Below, one piece after another: positions 23,944 to 35,109 of a stretch of DNA of 64,000 bases. The stretch covers positions 1 to 64,000 of the forward strand of contig JAULBX010008662.1 in assembly GCA_032358255.1 (NCBI GenBank), written 5' to 3'. Numbering within the stretch: the stretch's first letter is position 1; every line of letters starts with the position of its first letter. The stretch is from Heterotrichella gracilis (Eukaryota > Sar > Xanthophyceae > Tribonematales > Xanthonemataceae). The position numbers and the translations under genes are program-made. Under the pieces are notes generated by a model that saw nothing but the letters and a program-made list of their open reading frames with translations, was not told where the DNA came from and made no database searches.

Positions 23944-25327
23944 GGGGGGAGCGGGGGTGAAGCCTGAGGGGCAGGGGGAGATTTGAACCACGAAAGTGAT
24001 GTGGGGGGGGTGTTTGAGGGGCAGGTGGAATGGGACCTGCAGGGCAGAGGGCCTGGCAGTAATTGTAGCTTAACATGCGGAGGCTTTGGAACTTTAAAGA
24101 AGGAGGAGGTTTTCAAGAAGTGTAAGGAAGTGTACTGGGACCTGTGGCGCAGGGGAACTGGCACTGGCACTGAACAGAACACACAAAAGTGGGGGCATCT
24201 TGTTATAACATGGTGGTGGAGCTCTTGTTTGGGGGCTGTGCGTTGACAGCAGACCATTTAGCAACTATGCAGCAGGGGCATGGTGCCGCTGCACATTATC
24301 AGTGTCCTGCCGTGGGTGGTGTATGTGGTATGTAACGGTAAAGCATATGCGTGTGAAACGTGGGGCAACAAAGTACTTGGCAGCAATCCATCCCCTGAAC
24401 ACCGAAGTGTAAACTTAGTCCCCCTTTACTGCGGCATCCACGACCAAACTGCGGTCTTGAACGTGCTAAAAAGATAGGTGGTGAGACGTCCACTTCATAT
24501 GACAAAGCAGTGGAGAGCTTTAGGCATCCGAGATTGCTGTATGAGCTGGAGTCCAAACCAGGTGGGTGGGTGGGATGCATGCATTCCTGCTTGGGTGTTA
24601 TACCCGGTGGCAGTACTTCAGATCTGCGTTGTGCAAATATGCGAAAGAACAGCTACGTAACTACTCTGCTGCCGGTACCTTTTTAAGTTGCATGTGCGTG
24701 CATGCAATGCATGCATGCATTGGACACAATGGCATACACAGTAGCGTACACCAGTGACGTCCACACGCACAAAAAGTAGCGTTCACGCCCCAAGCGGAAT
24801 GTACCCAGCAACAGAGACCACGCCTTGCACTCCTGTCCTTCAGTAGCCGCCGACGTAACCCCCAGTGTTACCCTTTTGGATGCACACACTCACAGTGCAT
24901 GGGGACCCTGCCCGGGGGCACTCGCCTTGGGCATCACGGGTTTGGATTCCCAACAAAGTTTAGGGTTCCAACCACACATGCACTCGAGCACAGCTGTGCG
25001 GGCTGTCCCTATCCCCGCGTAGCTGTAGCCTAGCAATGTTATGCATACAGCACGGGGCATACACAGAGTGACTGTACCCTGCAGCAACGCCAGTTGTGTG
25101 CATATGTGCAAAAGTGGCTTGGGGTGCAGTGCAGGGTGGCGTCCACAACCCTACGCGCCTGACCCTAGCACCCCGTAAGGGGACAGGCTTGAGGGTCTGC
25201 TTCACCTTTTTGTCAACTGGAGAAGAAGCGGCCGTGTAGGGTGGACCTAATTGGACCTGTCTGGGACAGGCCTTAGCCTAAGGCGTAGGCAACATACCTC
25301 TTAGGTGTAGGGGGGTTAGGGTTTACC
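23944..25327. other. Intergenic: NudC 3'UTR and promoter of the ankyrin-MYND gene
   Basis: The last ~20 bases of the NudC CDS are repeated just after the stop (23988-24006). TGTAA lies at 24121-24125. GCATGC clusters lie near 24695-24720. No gene was seen. Confidence 0.5.
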
Positions 25328-28300
25328 ATGGCGTACTCCCAGCACCGCTACCCCGCCAGCAGCGTGCTGGTAGCCTTGAAGTACAACGACCCGCTCCCAC
25401 TGAGCCGGAGGGCCAAGCTGGCAATAGCGTTTGACAAGAGAAACTACGACGAGGTGAGGACGATGGTGTGGGGTTTGTGGTGTGTTCGAGATGCTCAGGG
25501 TGTTTCACTTGTATGGATGGTTTAAGCTGCAGGGGTTTAGGGGTTAGGCTGCGAGCCTGATTGCATATGTTTCTGCACAGCTATCGCTGCCCTGTTGCCG
25601 CCTGTCAGAATCATTTGCACCAACTGGGATACTTCTTGATGAAGTGGTCCTCACAACCCGGCGGTGTGATCGTTCACGCATGTGATCGGCGGTGCAAACA
25701 CCAGGTAACCTGGTGGGAGGCGCAGCTGGAGGGTGGGCCCAGTGATGCCTCTTGTGTTTAGGGTTTAGGGTCTAGGGTGTCGGGTTTCACATCCCAACCA
25801 CCTGCTCACACGCCTGCATTCTGCTCCGATCCAGGTCGATAAAATCCTTGGGCAGTACCCAGACCTCCTCACTGATGACTGGATGGGTGGCAACCGGTCA
25901 GGCAGCCTGGTGCACATGTTGGTCATGGCAGACCATGGCGAGGGGCTGCGCCATCTGCTGAAGCACAATGCGGATATGAGCTACACCTTGGGAGAAATAC
26001 CTGCCATCCCCATCTTCATGGCGGCACAGTTTGGGAGCATGAAGGCCCTGAGGGTGAGCGATACCCGAAACATTAGACCCTAAACCCTAAACCATATCTG
26101 CCATTCTCATCCTCATGGCGGCACAGTTTGGGAGCATAAAGGCCCTGAGGGTAGGCGATACCCTAAACTCTAAACCTCAAAACCCTAAACCCTGCCATTC
26201 TCATCCTCATGGCGGCACAGTTTGGGAGCATGAAGGCCCTGAGGGTAGGCGATACCCTAAACTCTAAACCTTAGGGTAGGCAACGTGCTTGTGCGGCAGC
26301 TGTTTGAAGGCTGCATCTATTGGGAGGGGTGGCACAACCCCTAGCCTTGGGCACTGTTATGCCACAAACGCTGGCGTAGGACATGGCTTTCTACTTTTCT
26401 CAGTTCTAATTTTAATTCTAATTATATTAGTAATTGCTGTGCAGGTTTTGGTTGAGGAGGCAGGTGTGGACATCAGCCAAGTCGTTGAGGCAGTAAACCC
26501 TTCTGCGGGGTGTGGAGACGCGTTCGACCACCGCGGCATGCGTGTGCAGATGAACGAGGACCAGCGATTCAAGTGGACCACCCTCTACCTGGCGGCATGC
26601 TGGAACCAGCCAGAGGCGGTGGAGTACATCCTGTCAAGGTGAGCCAAAGATGTTAAAACATGTGGCATGTAGGAAGGGTTTAGGGTACATCTTGGCAAGG
26701 TGAGCTAATGATTTTTAAGAATGAAGTGTGCATCCTGCCCCTTGGACAGGAGCGTTGCTCAGGAAGAATTTGCAGAGGTAATGTTCAACCCAAAATGTAT
26801 GTGTACAATGTACATATGTCATACTGCCTCCAGTATACCAAATGTCAAGCCAAGGGTAACATGATAATATTAGTCCTATTTACTACAATGTCACGGTATT
26901 CTTGGATCTAGTCCATATGTATATACATCAAATACGAGGTTTGGTGCCGGTGCTATTACGTTTTGCTATTGCTGGTGCAGGTGCAGCAAGAAGCTGCTTG
27001 ACATAAGCTCCCCGGGGGAAACTGCCGCAGATCCCAGCAGTCCCTTATAGTGGGTGCAGGCACTGTTGTATTTAATATGGCTTCGAAACTGGAATGCACA
27101 TCTTTTCCCCCCTCTTCTTTACCTACTTACTTCTGTAGTGCTGGGACCCTGCCCTTGTTAAGCTGGATGATGTTGTCTCGTGCAGGTGCAACAAGAAGAA
27201 GCTGCTGGACATGAGCTGCACAGGGGGCAACACACCACTCATTGTAGCTGTCCAGAAGGACTACTGGCAGTGTGCGAAGCTGCTGCTCAAGGTACTTGCA
27301 GCGCTCTGGGCAACCCTACACCCTAAACCTTGAACTGTAAACCCTAAACAGCGGTGCAGAAGGACTACTGGCAGTGTGCGAGGCTGCTGCTCAAGGTACA
27401 TGCAGTGCAGGGTTTGGGGTTGTATGGGCAGGGGTGTGGATGGATACGGATAGGTCTGGTCATTTTTGCTTTCTATGGCTATGAAAGAAAAAGCCCATCA
27501 TTTCCAAAGGCTAAGGTTCCTGCATTAAAAAACTATCTGCAATTAACCCTAATTAGGTTAGGGTTTTGGTTATACTGGTTCCCTGCTGTGCTCTGCAACT
27601 GCGTGCAGCCAACGGGCACTGCAGGCCCGCCATGCATAGTTGACTCCGTTCTTGTTGTGTCTGCTGGCGGCAGAGTGCTTGCGTCGCAAACGAACGGCAA
27701 CTGACCCAAACCAACTGGCGCCGGCTGGAGCAAACGCCAACCTTGCCAATAAGCCGCTGCGCAGTGAAGTGGCGGTAGGCACGCCCCTCATGATGGCGTG
27801 CCGGGTGAATGCGGTGGACAGCGCCAAGGCAAGTGTGCACTGCACTGTTTTTGACGTGCTTTCCACCCAGTGTTGCAGCGGGTGTTTTGGCAACTGCAGG
27901 ATTCAGGGTTTAGGGTTAAAGCGGGTTGTTTGGCGATTTTTGGGTTTAGGTGTAGGGACCCACACCCTTCCTGCTGCATGACTGTCCAGGGAATGCATGC
28001 CTAGCTGCATGCATTAAACCCATGCCCTCATATCCCCACATAGATGTACGCCATCCATGGGTATGCATGGAGCAAACCCATGCCCTCAACCCTCAACCTT
28101 AGGCCCTAAACCCTAAACAAAAAACCCTCCCTGCTCCTGAACGGCATGCATGGATCGAACCCAGGTCCTGCTGGAGCACGGCGCCAATGTGGAAGCCACC
28201 ATACCTGGCAGCTCCACGTCAGCGCTGCACGTTGCTGTCAGTCAGGGCCACAAGGAGGTTGCAGAGCTGCTGCTGGAGCATGGGGCAAACCCGGCAGGGT

Positions 28301-31300
28301 GCATGGTGGGTAGTGGAGTGTGGTGGGTGGGGGGCTAATGGTGTGAGCATGTTTTATGTTTGCTTTTGAAGGAGGAGATGGTTTTTCGTTACAAGCACTG
28401 CCGCTAGAAACAATGCGCAGGAGAGCTTTCCTCGTGACTTCAATCAACGAACTGCACTAAAACGAGTTGTGTTACTGTCTACCCTTCATAACCCAACCTA
28501 GAACCCTAGCTAAACCCAGCTAAACCCTAGCCAACCCTGGCCCTAACCCTTGCAGGCGGACGGCTTCATCACCACCCTGCACATCATCTGCATGAGGAAG
28601 AAACCTAGGTAAACCATAGCTTAACCCTAGCTAAAACCCTGGCCCTAACCCTTGCAGGCCGACGGCTTCATCACCGCCCTGCACAGCGCCTGCATGAAGA
28701 AGGACACAGACATGGTGAAGCTCCTGCTGGCCCACGGGGCATCCCCCGATGGCGCCAATCCCAGGGGGGGAACCGCCAGGCCTGGCAGGGGAGGTGGGGG
28801 CTTCCGGGAGCTGCTCATCCTCAACCCCCTGGTGATAGCGGTGGTGTTTGACTGCAAAGAGATTGTCAAGCTGCTGCTCAAGGTGAGGGAGTAATTGAGG
28901 GAATACGGGAGGGCGTAGCCGGCGGTGGGGTTTGCCTGTGCAAGGAGATTGTCAAGCTGCTTCTTAAGGTGAGAAACTCACTAAGGGAAGAGGGAAGGGC
29001 TTTGATAGATCAGTCATCCCGATATTTCCCATGGCCACCTTTCCCCTTTGCCCCACCCATGCAATTCCATGAGGTGTACACCGTATCACATGATGCTGGG
29101 TTTCATTGTGGTCGCTATTGCACATTTTTAGGGTGTAGATATTGTGCGCTGACACAGCATGACACATGTGAAGTACTTAGCGCAACCATACCTTTCCCCA
29201 GCCTTTTCTCCCCTGACCCCGCAGGCGGGCGCCAATCCTAACAAGCGCTGGCTGTCTCACCCCAAGAGCTCCCCCGTGTCGCATGAGGCGGGCTGCACAT
29301 GCGGGTGCAACGTGGCAGCACCCACAATCACCGTCCCCCAACTACTCCTAGACGAGTACAAAGCACAGTGCGCTGCATGGCGGGCCAAGAGGGCCGCCGG
29401 TGGGGCCAGGCCAGGGTTCTTCGGTGGCGGTGGGGATGAGGATGAATCCCCGTTTGATGTTGGCGGGGATGAGGTGCTGCAGGAGTGCGTGCCCCTGGCG
29501 ATGGCGTTTCTGTACAACCGGATGGAGATTGCGCAGCTGCTGGTGGATGGGGGCTCTGACGTGTCCATCAATGGGGGGCAGGCAAGGATTCACAGCCCCT
29601 TAACCCCTATTACTGATGCAAAACCCCATGCCATACCTAAATATTGTGCTGCGACACAATGCGAGTCGCCAAGTGATGTCCCCTCCCCTCCCTGGCCTGA
29701 TCTCACAAGTTATCCCCTTTGATCTCCCCTCCCCTCCTTGGCCTAGTCTATGGGTGATTCCCCTTGACCTCTTTTGTCCAGATGGGCTACGGCGTCCTGG
29801 TGCTGACCTGGACTATTCTCCCTCCACTGACCTCCCCTCATTGGACTAATTTGCTTCAACTACTCTGATATGTGATTCCCCTTGACCTCCTTTGCCTGCA
29901 GGGGGGCCTACGGCTACAGCGTCCCGCTGCTGAGGTGGACTAATCTCCTGCATGACCTCCCCTCACTGGACTAATTTGCTTCAACTTTCCCCCTGATCCC
30001 CCCTCCCATGCCTGCAGATGGGCTACGGCGTCCCGCTCCTGACCTGGTTCACAGCCCTGGGCCACCACGCAGCAGTCGAGCTCCTGCTGCAGAGCGGGGC
30101 CTCCCCCATGGACAAGTCGGAGCAGCTGGGGGAAGACTACCTGCTGTCAGAGGTGAGGGTGTGGGCCTAGGGTGCAAGGCCATACCTAAACCCTAAACCA
30201 TGAACCCTAAAAATGGAGCAGACTACCTGCTGTCAGAGGCGAGTGGGGCAGAGGTCAAAACAGACCCCATCACCCACACCTGGTTCCCTCCCCTTTCTGG
30301 TTCACCACTCATCTCTAAACCCTGAACAGTTTCACCCCCTTGCTGATGGAGTCCTAAACCCTCAACCCTAACAGTTTTCCTCCGCTTGCTCCAGGTAACT
30401 CCCTTGGAGGTGGCCAGGCGGTGGGGCGATGCCGCCATGCGCAAGCTTTACGACAAATATGACGTGGCAACGCTGCTGAAGAAGGCGGGGAAGGTGGGCA
30501 TCCGTAGACTAGGAGGTTAGGTCAGACCTGTGTATGTACATTAACAAGGGTAATAAGATAATAATAGGACTATTATTATCTTATTACCCTTGACATTAAT
30601 TACTTTATCAAAGTGGGGTTCATGGGCAATGGCACCTTCCTTTGCTGACCTGACTACATGTAATTGTTTGAGGCGCTACACTGCGCTACATGATAATAAA
30701 CCGGAGACGACCGCATCATGGCAGATGTCTCAATGCACGTTTATACATTACATTACGTTTATACATTACATTACATTACATAATGCACGTTTATACATTC
30801 TAATTTTGTTGCAATTGAGGCTGCGAGGGGCGGAAATACATCCCAAGCCAGGGTATTATGCTCGCAGACCTTTCTCCACATGCCTCATACCCAAAATGGA
30901 GAAGGCCATCTAGAAATGTCCAAAACTAGGCACTTTATGTATCCAGTGGATGCCCGTCCCATACCACACACTCAATTCCAGATTCCTGCATTTTCATTAC
31001 CCATTAAGCAAGGGTTCCCACCCACAGGCCGCGGCCGCAAGGTGGTCCGCCTCGAGGCCAAGATCGAGGAGCAGGCTGCCATCATTGCAGCGCTGACGCA
31101 GCAGCTGAACAGGGCCAGGGGCCTAGGCAGGAAGGCGCAAACAAGTGCAGATGAGCCGCTGGCGCTGCCTGAGCCTGAGCCTACTAGCAGCGGGGTCAAA
31201 GCCTGCGCACACTGCCACTCCTCAGCAGGTGGGGTCTGGAAACAGTGTACTCCCTCACTGACACCCCACTACACGCTCCACACCACCACCTGGTCACCTC

Positions 31301-31709
31301 TTCCCATTTACCTGTGCTGTAATGCACGACACCAATGGTGTGCAAGTATGGCATGACTCAACTGTAGTGGCTAGCCGCCTGCATTGCTGTCTTGCTAGAA
31401 GTAAATCCCTAATCCTAAACCCTAAACCCTCCCTTGCAGGTGATCTGAGGCTGTGCGGCGGTTGCAAGGCTGTGGGGTTTGGCTCGCTGAAATAACCTAA
31501 AACCCCCATTGCAGGGGACATCAAGCTTTTCGACGCCTGCATGAGAGTGGTATATTGCTTGCTGAAGTAAACCCTAACCCCTAGCCCCTAACCCCTCCCT
31601 TGCAGGTGACCTCAAGCTGTGCAGCGGGTGCAAGGGCGTGGTGTACTGCTCCCAGGTGTGCCAGCGGTCGGACTGGAAGAGGCACAAGGTGGAGTGCAAC
31701 AAGGGGTAG
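25328..31709 (+). CDS. Ankyrin-repeat protein with C-terminal MYND zinc finger
   Basis: This is a protein-interaction scaffold; partners are unknown. Exons read are 25328-25453, 25835-26053, 26445-26638, 27186-27291, 27676-27828, 28165-28305, 28658-28882, 29225-29581, 30018-30152, 30395-30493, 31009-31228 and 31606-31709 (TAG), about 692 residues. ATG 25328 has an ACCATGG context. Ankyrin units are seen, for example [58 protein letters not shown] and [21 protein letters not shown] coiled-coil stretch ([20 protein letters not shown]) precedes the MYND finger, which reads [17 protein letters not shown] then [18 protein letters not shown], with all the usual Cys/His ligands. Two introns appear to use GC donors, after 27828 and after 29581. 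The acceptors at 27675 and 31008 are the least certain. Confidence 0.85.
26007..26262 (+). repeat. Three copies of an ankyrin exon end with donor site
   Basis: The true exon end (to 26053) encodes [14 protein letters not shown] followed by a gtgagc donor. Two further copies, with donor-like gtaggc, lie at about 26097-26160 and 26198-26262. They are separated by ACCCTAAACCCTAAACC-type runs. Confidence 0.9.
26687..27400 (+). repeat. Further exon-edge copies in the ankyrin gene
   Basis: At 26687-26712 there is a copy of the exon 3 end (GTACATC..CAAGGTGAGC) that follows GTTTAGGG. At 26981-27048 there is a worn copy of the exon 4 start, reading [13 protein letters not shown] and then hitting a stop. 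At 27353-27400 there is a copy of the exon 4 end ([13 protein letters not shown]). The true exon 4 is 27186-27291, so both of its edges have been copied. Confidence 0.8.
28556..28977 (+). repeat. Copies of both edges of ankyrin exon 7
   Basis: The exon 7 start ([12 protein letters not shown], at 28658) has an upstream copy at about 28556-28615 reading [12 protein letters not shown] before it decays. The exon 7 end (EIVKLLLK plus donor, to 28882) has a downstream copy at about 28946-28977. CCCTAG/CCCTAA-like runs sit next to the upstream copy. Confidence 0.85.
29776..30250 (+). repeat. Copies of both edges of ankyrin exon 9
   Basis: Acceptor plus exon start ([10 protein letters not shown], real at 30018) also occurs at 29778-29812 ([10 protein letters not shown]) and 29896-29940. 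The exon end DYLLSE (real donor after 30152) is copied at about 30219-30245, after a CCCTAAACC run; there the donor gt has become gc. Confidence 0.8.
30545..30592. repeat. Perfect 23-bp inverted repeat (hairpin)
   Basis: The arms 30545-30567 and 30570-30592 are exact reverse complements around a 2-base loop. They start with CAAGGGTAATAAGATAATAA. The hairpin lies in an intron of the ankyrin-MYND gene. A weaker relative (AAGGGTATTGTTATTACCCTT) is at about 63044-63064. Confidence 0.9.
31438..31605 (+). repeat. Two dead copies of the MYND half-finger exon start
   Basis: Before the true last exon (31606, [15 protein letters not shown]), acceptor plus exon-start copies occur at about 31440-31495 ([14 protein letters not shown], then stop) and 31514-31570 ([15 protein letters not shown], then stop). 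Both follow CCCTAAA-like or CCTAAAA-like sequence. Confidence 0.9.
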
Positions 31710-32514
31710 CGCAGCAGGAGCAGGTGGTGGTGTGTGTGGGGAGGGGGGTGGAGGGGGGGTCATGGTAGTAGGTGCCACACAATGCGCGGGTTGTGCTGAT
31801 GCAGTACAAATGAAGAGGCAGAGGGAACTATGGAGTAGAAAACATTTTAGACTATCAGCTACCAACCTTGCATTGTCTTGCAAGTTGGTGTGGAGTTCTA
31901 TTGCTGAAGCCTCCGTGCAGCATTTTATGTACGGGGCAGTGGAGGTTGTTACAAGGCAAGAATGGGAAGCATGTCATGGTGTGTGAACCAATTGACTCCA
32001 AAGGTGAACCTTCCCAGACTGGATGTTGATGTAAACAAAAACTTTCATCAACCCTGCCCGCCAATCCTGTCAGCAGTTGCAAGCAACACGCACTGCAAGA
32101 GGATTGCATTGGCTGCCAGAAGCTGGCTGTGTGCATCAAGATAATATATATTTAATATATTAATTAATATATTATTTAATATATTAATTAATAATTTATA
32201 CGGCACTCAAGTTGAACGCCATTGTCATGCACACCAACACCAACACCAGACTCGCGGCATGGGATATGCGCAACTTGAGTTTGGACATCGCCAAGCCTTA
32301 GGCTGAACACACAACTCTGAACCCGCCAGAGCTATTGCCAATGGTAGCACTCAATGCCTGGCCCAGTAGCTGGCTGTGTGCCCAAACAGTCAATGCTATT
32401 GCCTACGCTCACCACCACTACCAGCCTCATGACATGGGACTTGCGCAAAAAGTATTTTAGTGGCATTTGAACATCCCCAGGGCGTAACACACTTGTAACT
32501 CCAACCCGCCACAG
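31710..32514. other. Convergent intergenic region with an AT-rich palindromic block
   Basis: Positions 32140-32201 are almost pure A/T with nested TTAATATATTAATTAA-type palindromes. The region holds the 3' ends of the ankyrin-MYND gene and the DUF1499 gene. No gene was recognised. Confidence 0.55.
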
Positions 32515-34418
32515 CTATTGGTAGCACTCGATGAGCTCGCATCCCACAATCTGCCAGCCAACCTCCGCCCTCAGCCCGTCCAGCCGCTTGCGCTGCGCAT
32601 CAAAGTCAGACAGGGGCTGCTGGATGGGCCACACGTACTTCACCTTGCCTGCACCATGGTGGCACCAACAACGTGAGCAGGCCACCTGGGACCTGAATGC
32701 CTGTCGCATGCACTACAACGTCTTGTGGATTGCGCCAGGCAATGTCTGGTCTACAAGCCCGGAATATCATATCACTGTTTCTGAATTAGGCGAGGCAATG
32801 AGCTTCAAGCATCAGCAGGGCGGGTGCGCTGTAGCCCAGGATCTTTTTATTGGGCCAATCCAATTGATTATTTGGCAGTGGTCTTGTACATTAAGGGTGC
32901 AATCTGGGCGTCGGGGATGCGATGCAAAAAGTCACTTCTTGCCCGAGTTATGATGAATGCAGCAGAGCACTTCAGGGGTGGGCGGGACATAAACATCATC
33001 ATAATAATAATAGTAATAATGAAATTTTCATCACACTCATCAGTGTGCAACACCCTATAAGGTCAACCCCCACCTGCCATAGACCGCATGGTCACCAGCA
33101 CCCCTGGCCTGTCCCCTTCCCAATTCCTATCGTTCACCCCCTCCGGCTTTAGCAAAAATTCCAGAATATCGCTCCCAAACAGCCTGCAAAATAGACCCCA
33201 TGTCACATGCAATGCTGGCAAGTCATGAGGGCATGGGTTCATGGATGGAAAGGGACAAAGGCATCCAAAAACGTACGTAAGCATCTGGTGCCTCGTGATC
33301 ATCGATTACAGTACTGGACTGTGGCCAGAGCATGTGATCACAGCTGGTAGCATGGTGTCAGATATATGTGCGATGCAATGCACATGTGGGGACATGGGAA
33401 CTCACCCATCCACCGTGTATGCCCTGTACTCCCCTTGCTCCAGGTGTCGCTCTGCGATGAGCTGGGCGCTGGGCTGGGCGGCAAACACAGCCTGGAGTGG
33501 GCGCAAGGTTGGCTTTTATGTGCACAAAAGGGCCCCCGGGGTAGAGTGCAATGCATGCTGCGTGATGCACCAGGCACTGCCGCCACAGGCAAGCAGCGGA
33601 GGTTACCCTATTCCAGGGTTTGCATATTGAGACACCTCGTTGTCAGTGCTAAGAACCAGTCAAACACCGATGGTGCCCTGACATGAGAGTGAGGCCAGAG
33701 TATGCCATGAAAACAGGGAGCATTTAATGCCAGATGCATGGAACCGTTTTGCTATGCACTCAACTAAGGATGGGCACATGGATTGCAGCCTTTATAGCCA
33801 TGACATGGGTTGTAGCTATGACATCGTTAGTTAGTTAGTTAGTTACATGCACTCCAGCAATACAGCCAGATTAGCCGTCAGCCTTTATAGCCATGACATG
33901 GGTTGTAGCTATGCCATGGGTTGTGCGAGTACCCATACCTGCTCCAGCACCTCGGCCGCGGCAGTGACTGACTTCTCAGACGCCCGCCAGGCCGGAAAGT
34001 AGGCGCTGTTCACGCTTGCTGTGGACACGCAGTTAGGGTTCACGCCCGATGGGCAGGCCCTAATGAACCCCGTGGCTGAGGGGCCATACTGGATGGTATG
34101 CTGCGCCTCGTAGGGCGTGAGTGCCAGGGTTGGCAGGGGGGATATCAACGGGGAGAGTGCTGCAAAGGCGGCAACAGCTACCACACGCCAGTCTGGTGGG
34201 GATCCCTGGGAGGGGACGAAGGGGTCGGGGCGGGCTGCACTGTGTGGGGGGGGCCGTGGGCTAGGTGGGGCACCGTGTGGGGTGCACCGGGTGTTGCTGG
34301 GTGGGGCACTGGGGTGGCGCTGTGGTAGAGGTAGGGTGTAGGGTGTAGGGTGTAGGGTGTAGGGTGTTGCAGGGCCAGCAGTGGGGATGGACAGGCGCGC
34401 AGCGGCACACACCGCCAT
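32515..34418 (-). CDS. DUF1499-family protein, plastid (thylakoid-lumen-type leader)
   Basis: The molecular function of DUF1499 proteins is not known. Exons from the 5' end are 34418-33939, 33491-33406, 33183-33074 and 32648-32515 (TAG), giving 269 residues. The N-terminus is a long Pro/Ser-rich leader followed by a hydrophobic stretch (VVAVAAFAALSPLISPLPTL) ending in ALA-like sites. This resembles a bipartite chloroplast/lumen signal. The mature part has CPSGVNPNCVSTASVNSAYF with two Cys, typical of the domain start, then PAWRAS, then AVFAAQPSAQLIAERHLEQG, DILEFLLKPEG, RPGVLVTMRSMAG and RLDGLRAEVGWQIVGC. Domain order and length fit. Localisation is inferred from the leader only. Confidence 0.85.
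33788..33912. repeat. Tandem 93-bp duplication with a (TTAG)n core
   Basis: GCCTTTATAGCCATGACATG and the following GGTTGTAGCTATG occur at 33788 and again at 33881. Between them lie a (TTAG)n run at 33827-33843 and a copy of the dispersed CCAGCAATACAGCCAGAT block. It lies in the first DUF1499 intron. Confidence 0.85.
34328..34372 (-). repeat. Telomere-like heptamer array inside coding sequence
   Basis: TGTAGGG heptamers are repeated about four to five times within the first DUF1499 exon. On the coding strand they encode a TPYTLHPTPYTLP repeat in the plastid leader. The motif is one base off the TTTAGGG unit found in the introns. Confidence 0.85.
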
Positions 34419-35109
34419 GGCTGAGCGTGGTAGGTGTTGTGTGTCCCTAGCACAGGGTCTGAGAGGGGTGTGCGAGAGGGGTACGTATCGCGTGCACAGC
34501 GCTGCGGGGGTCAGTGAGGGAGAGAGGGTACCACCAGAATTTGTCAGATCAACGGAAGACAGAACTTCTTTTACACTCTTAAGGTTATTTTAGCCTTCGC
34601 AAGCATATGCATGCATTGGGGGCACTCCAGTGCCCACCTGTACCTAAGCAACGTTTTCAAAAGCTGAAGCGTTTACTGAACAGTTTAGTGAGCGTTTAGG
34701 GAGCTGTACGCCCAGGCTGCGCAGTAGACCTCGCATCTGTTGGCACCTTTGTTCGGGAGTGTTGACGTTTGTTTGAACTCACCGCCCGAGTAGTCACCTT
34801 TGCATGCATGTGCTAATGCATGCGCATTGATCTCCTAGTGTTATAACCTTGTTCACAGGCAAAACAAGCAACGGCCTCGCAGCTGCGTTCCCCGTGAAAA
34901 TTAGCACGCAGTCGCGTGAACGAGCCGTACCAGCTGTTGCACGTGTCGAGGGTAGCCTCCACTAGTGCACCAGGCTTGGGGAGCAGGGGAGCGCTGTCCA
35001 TCTCCTCCCTGCGCCTTTTCCACGCGCCTCGATGCAGCGTGCTACTGCAATTCCGTGTGTGACACTTTTTTACTAGAGCTGGACAGGTCCATACCCGCCC
35101 TAGCAGCAC
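34419..35109. promoter_or_regulatory. Divergent promoter region (DUF1499 / SGNH gene)
   Basis: About 690 bases separate the two start codons. There are GCATGC motifs near 34605-34615 and 34803-34822. No core element was assigned. Confidence 0.35.
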
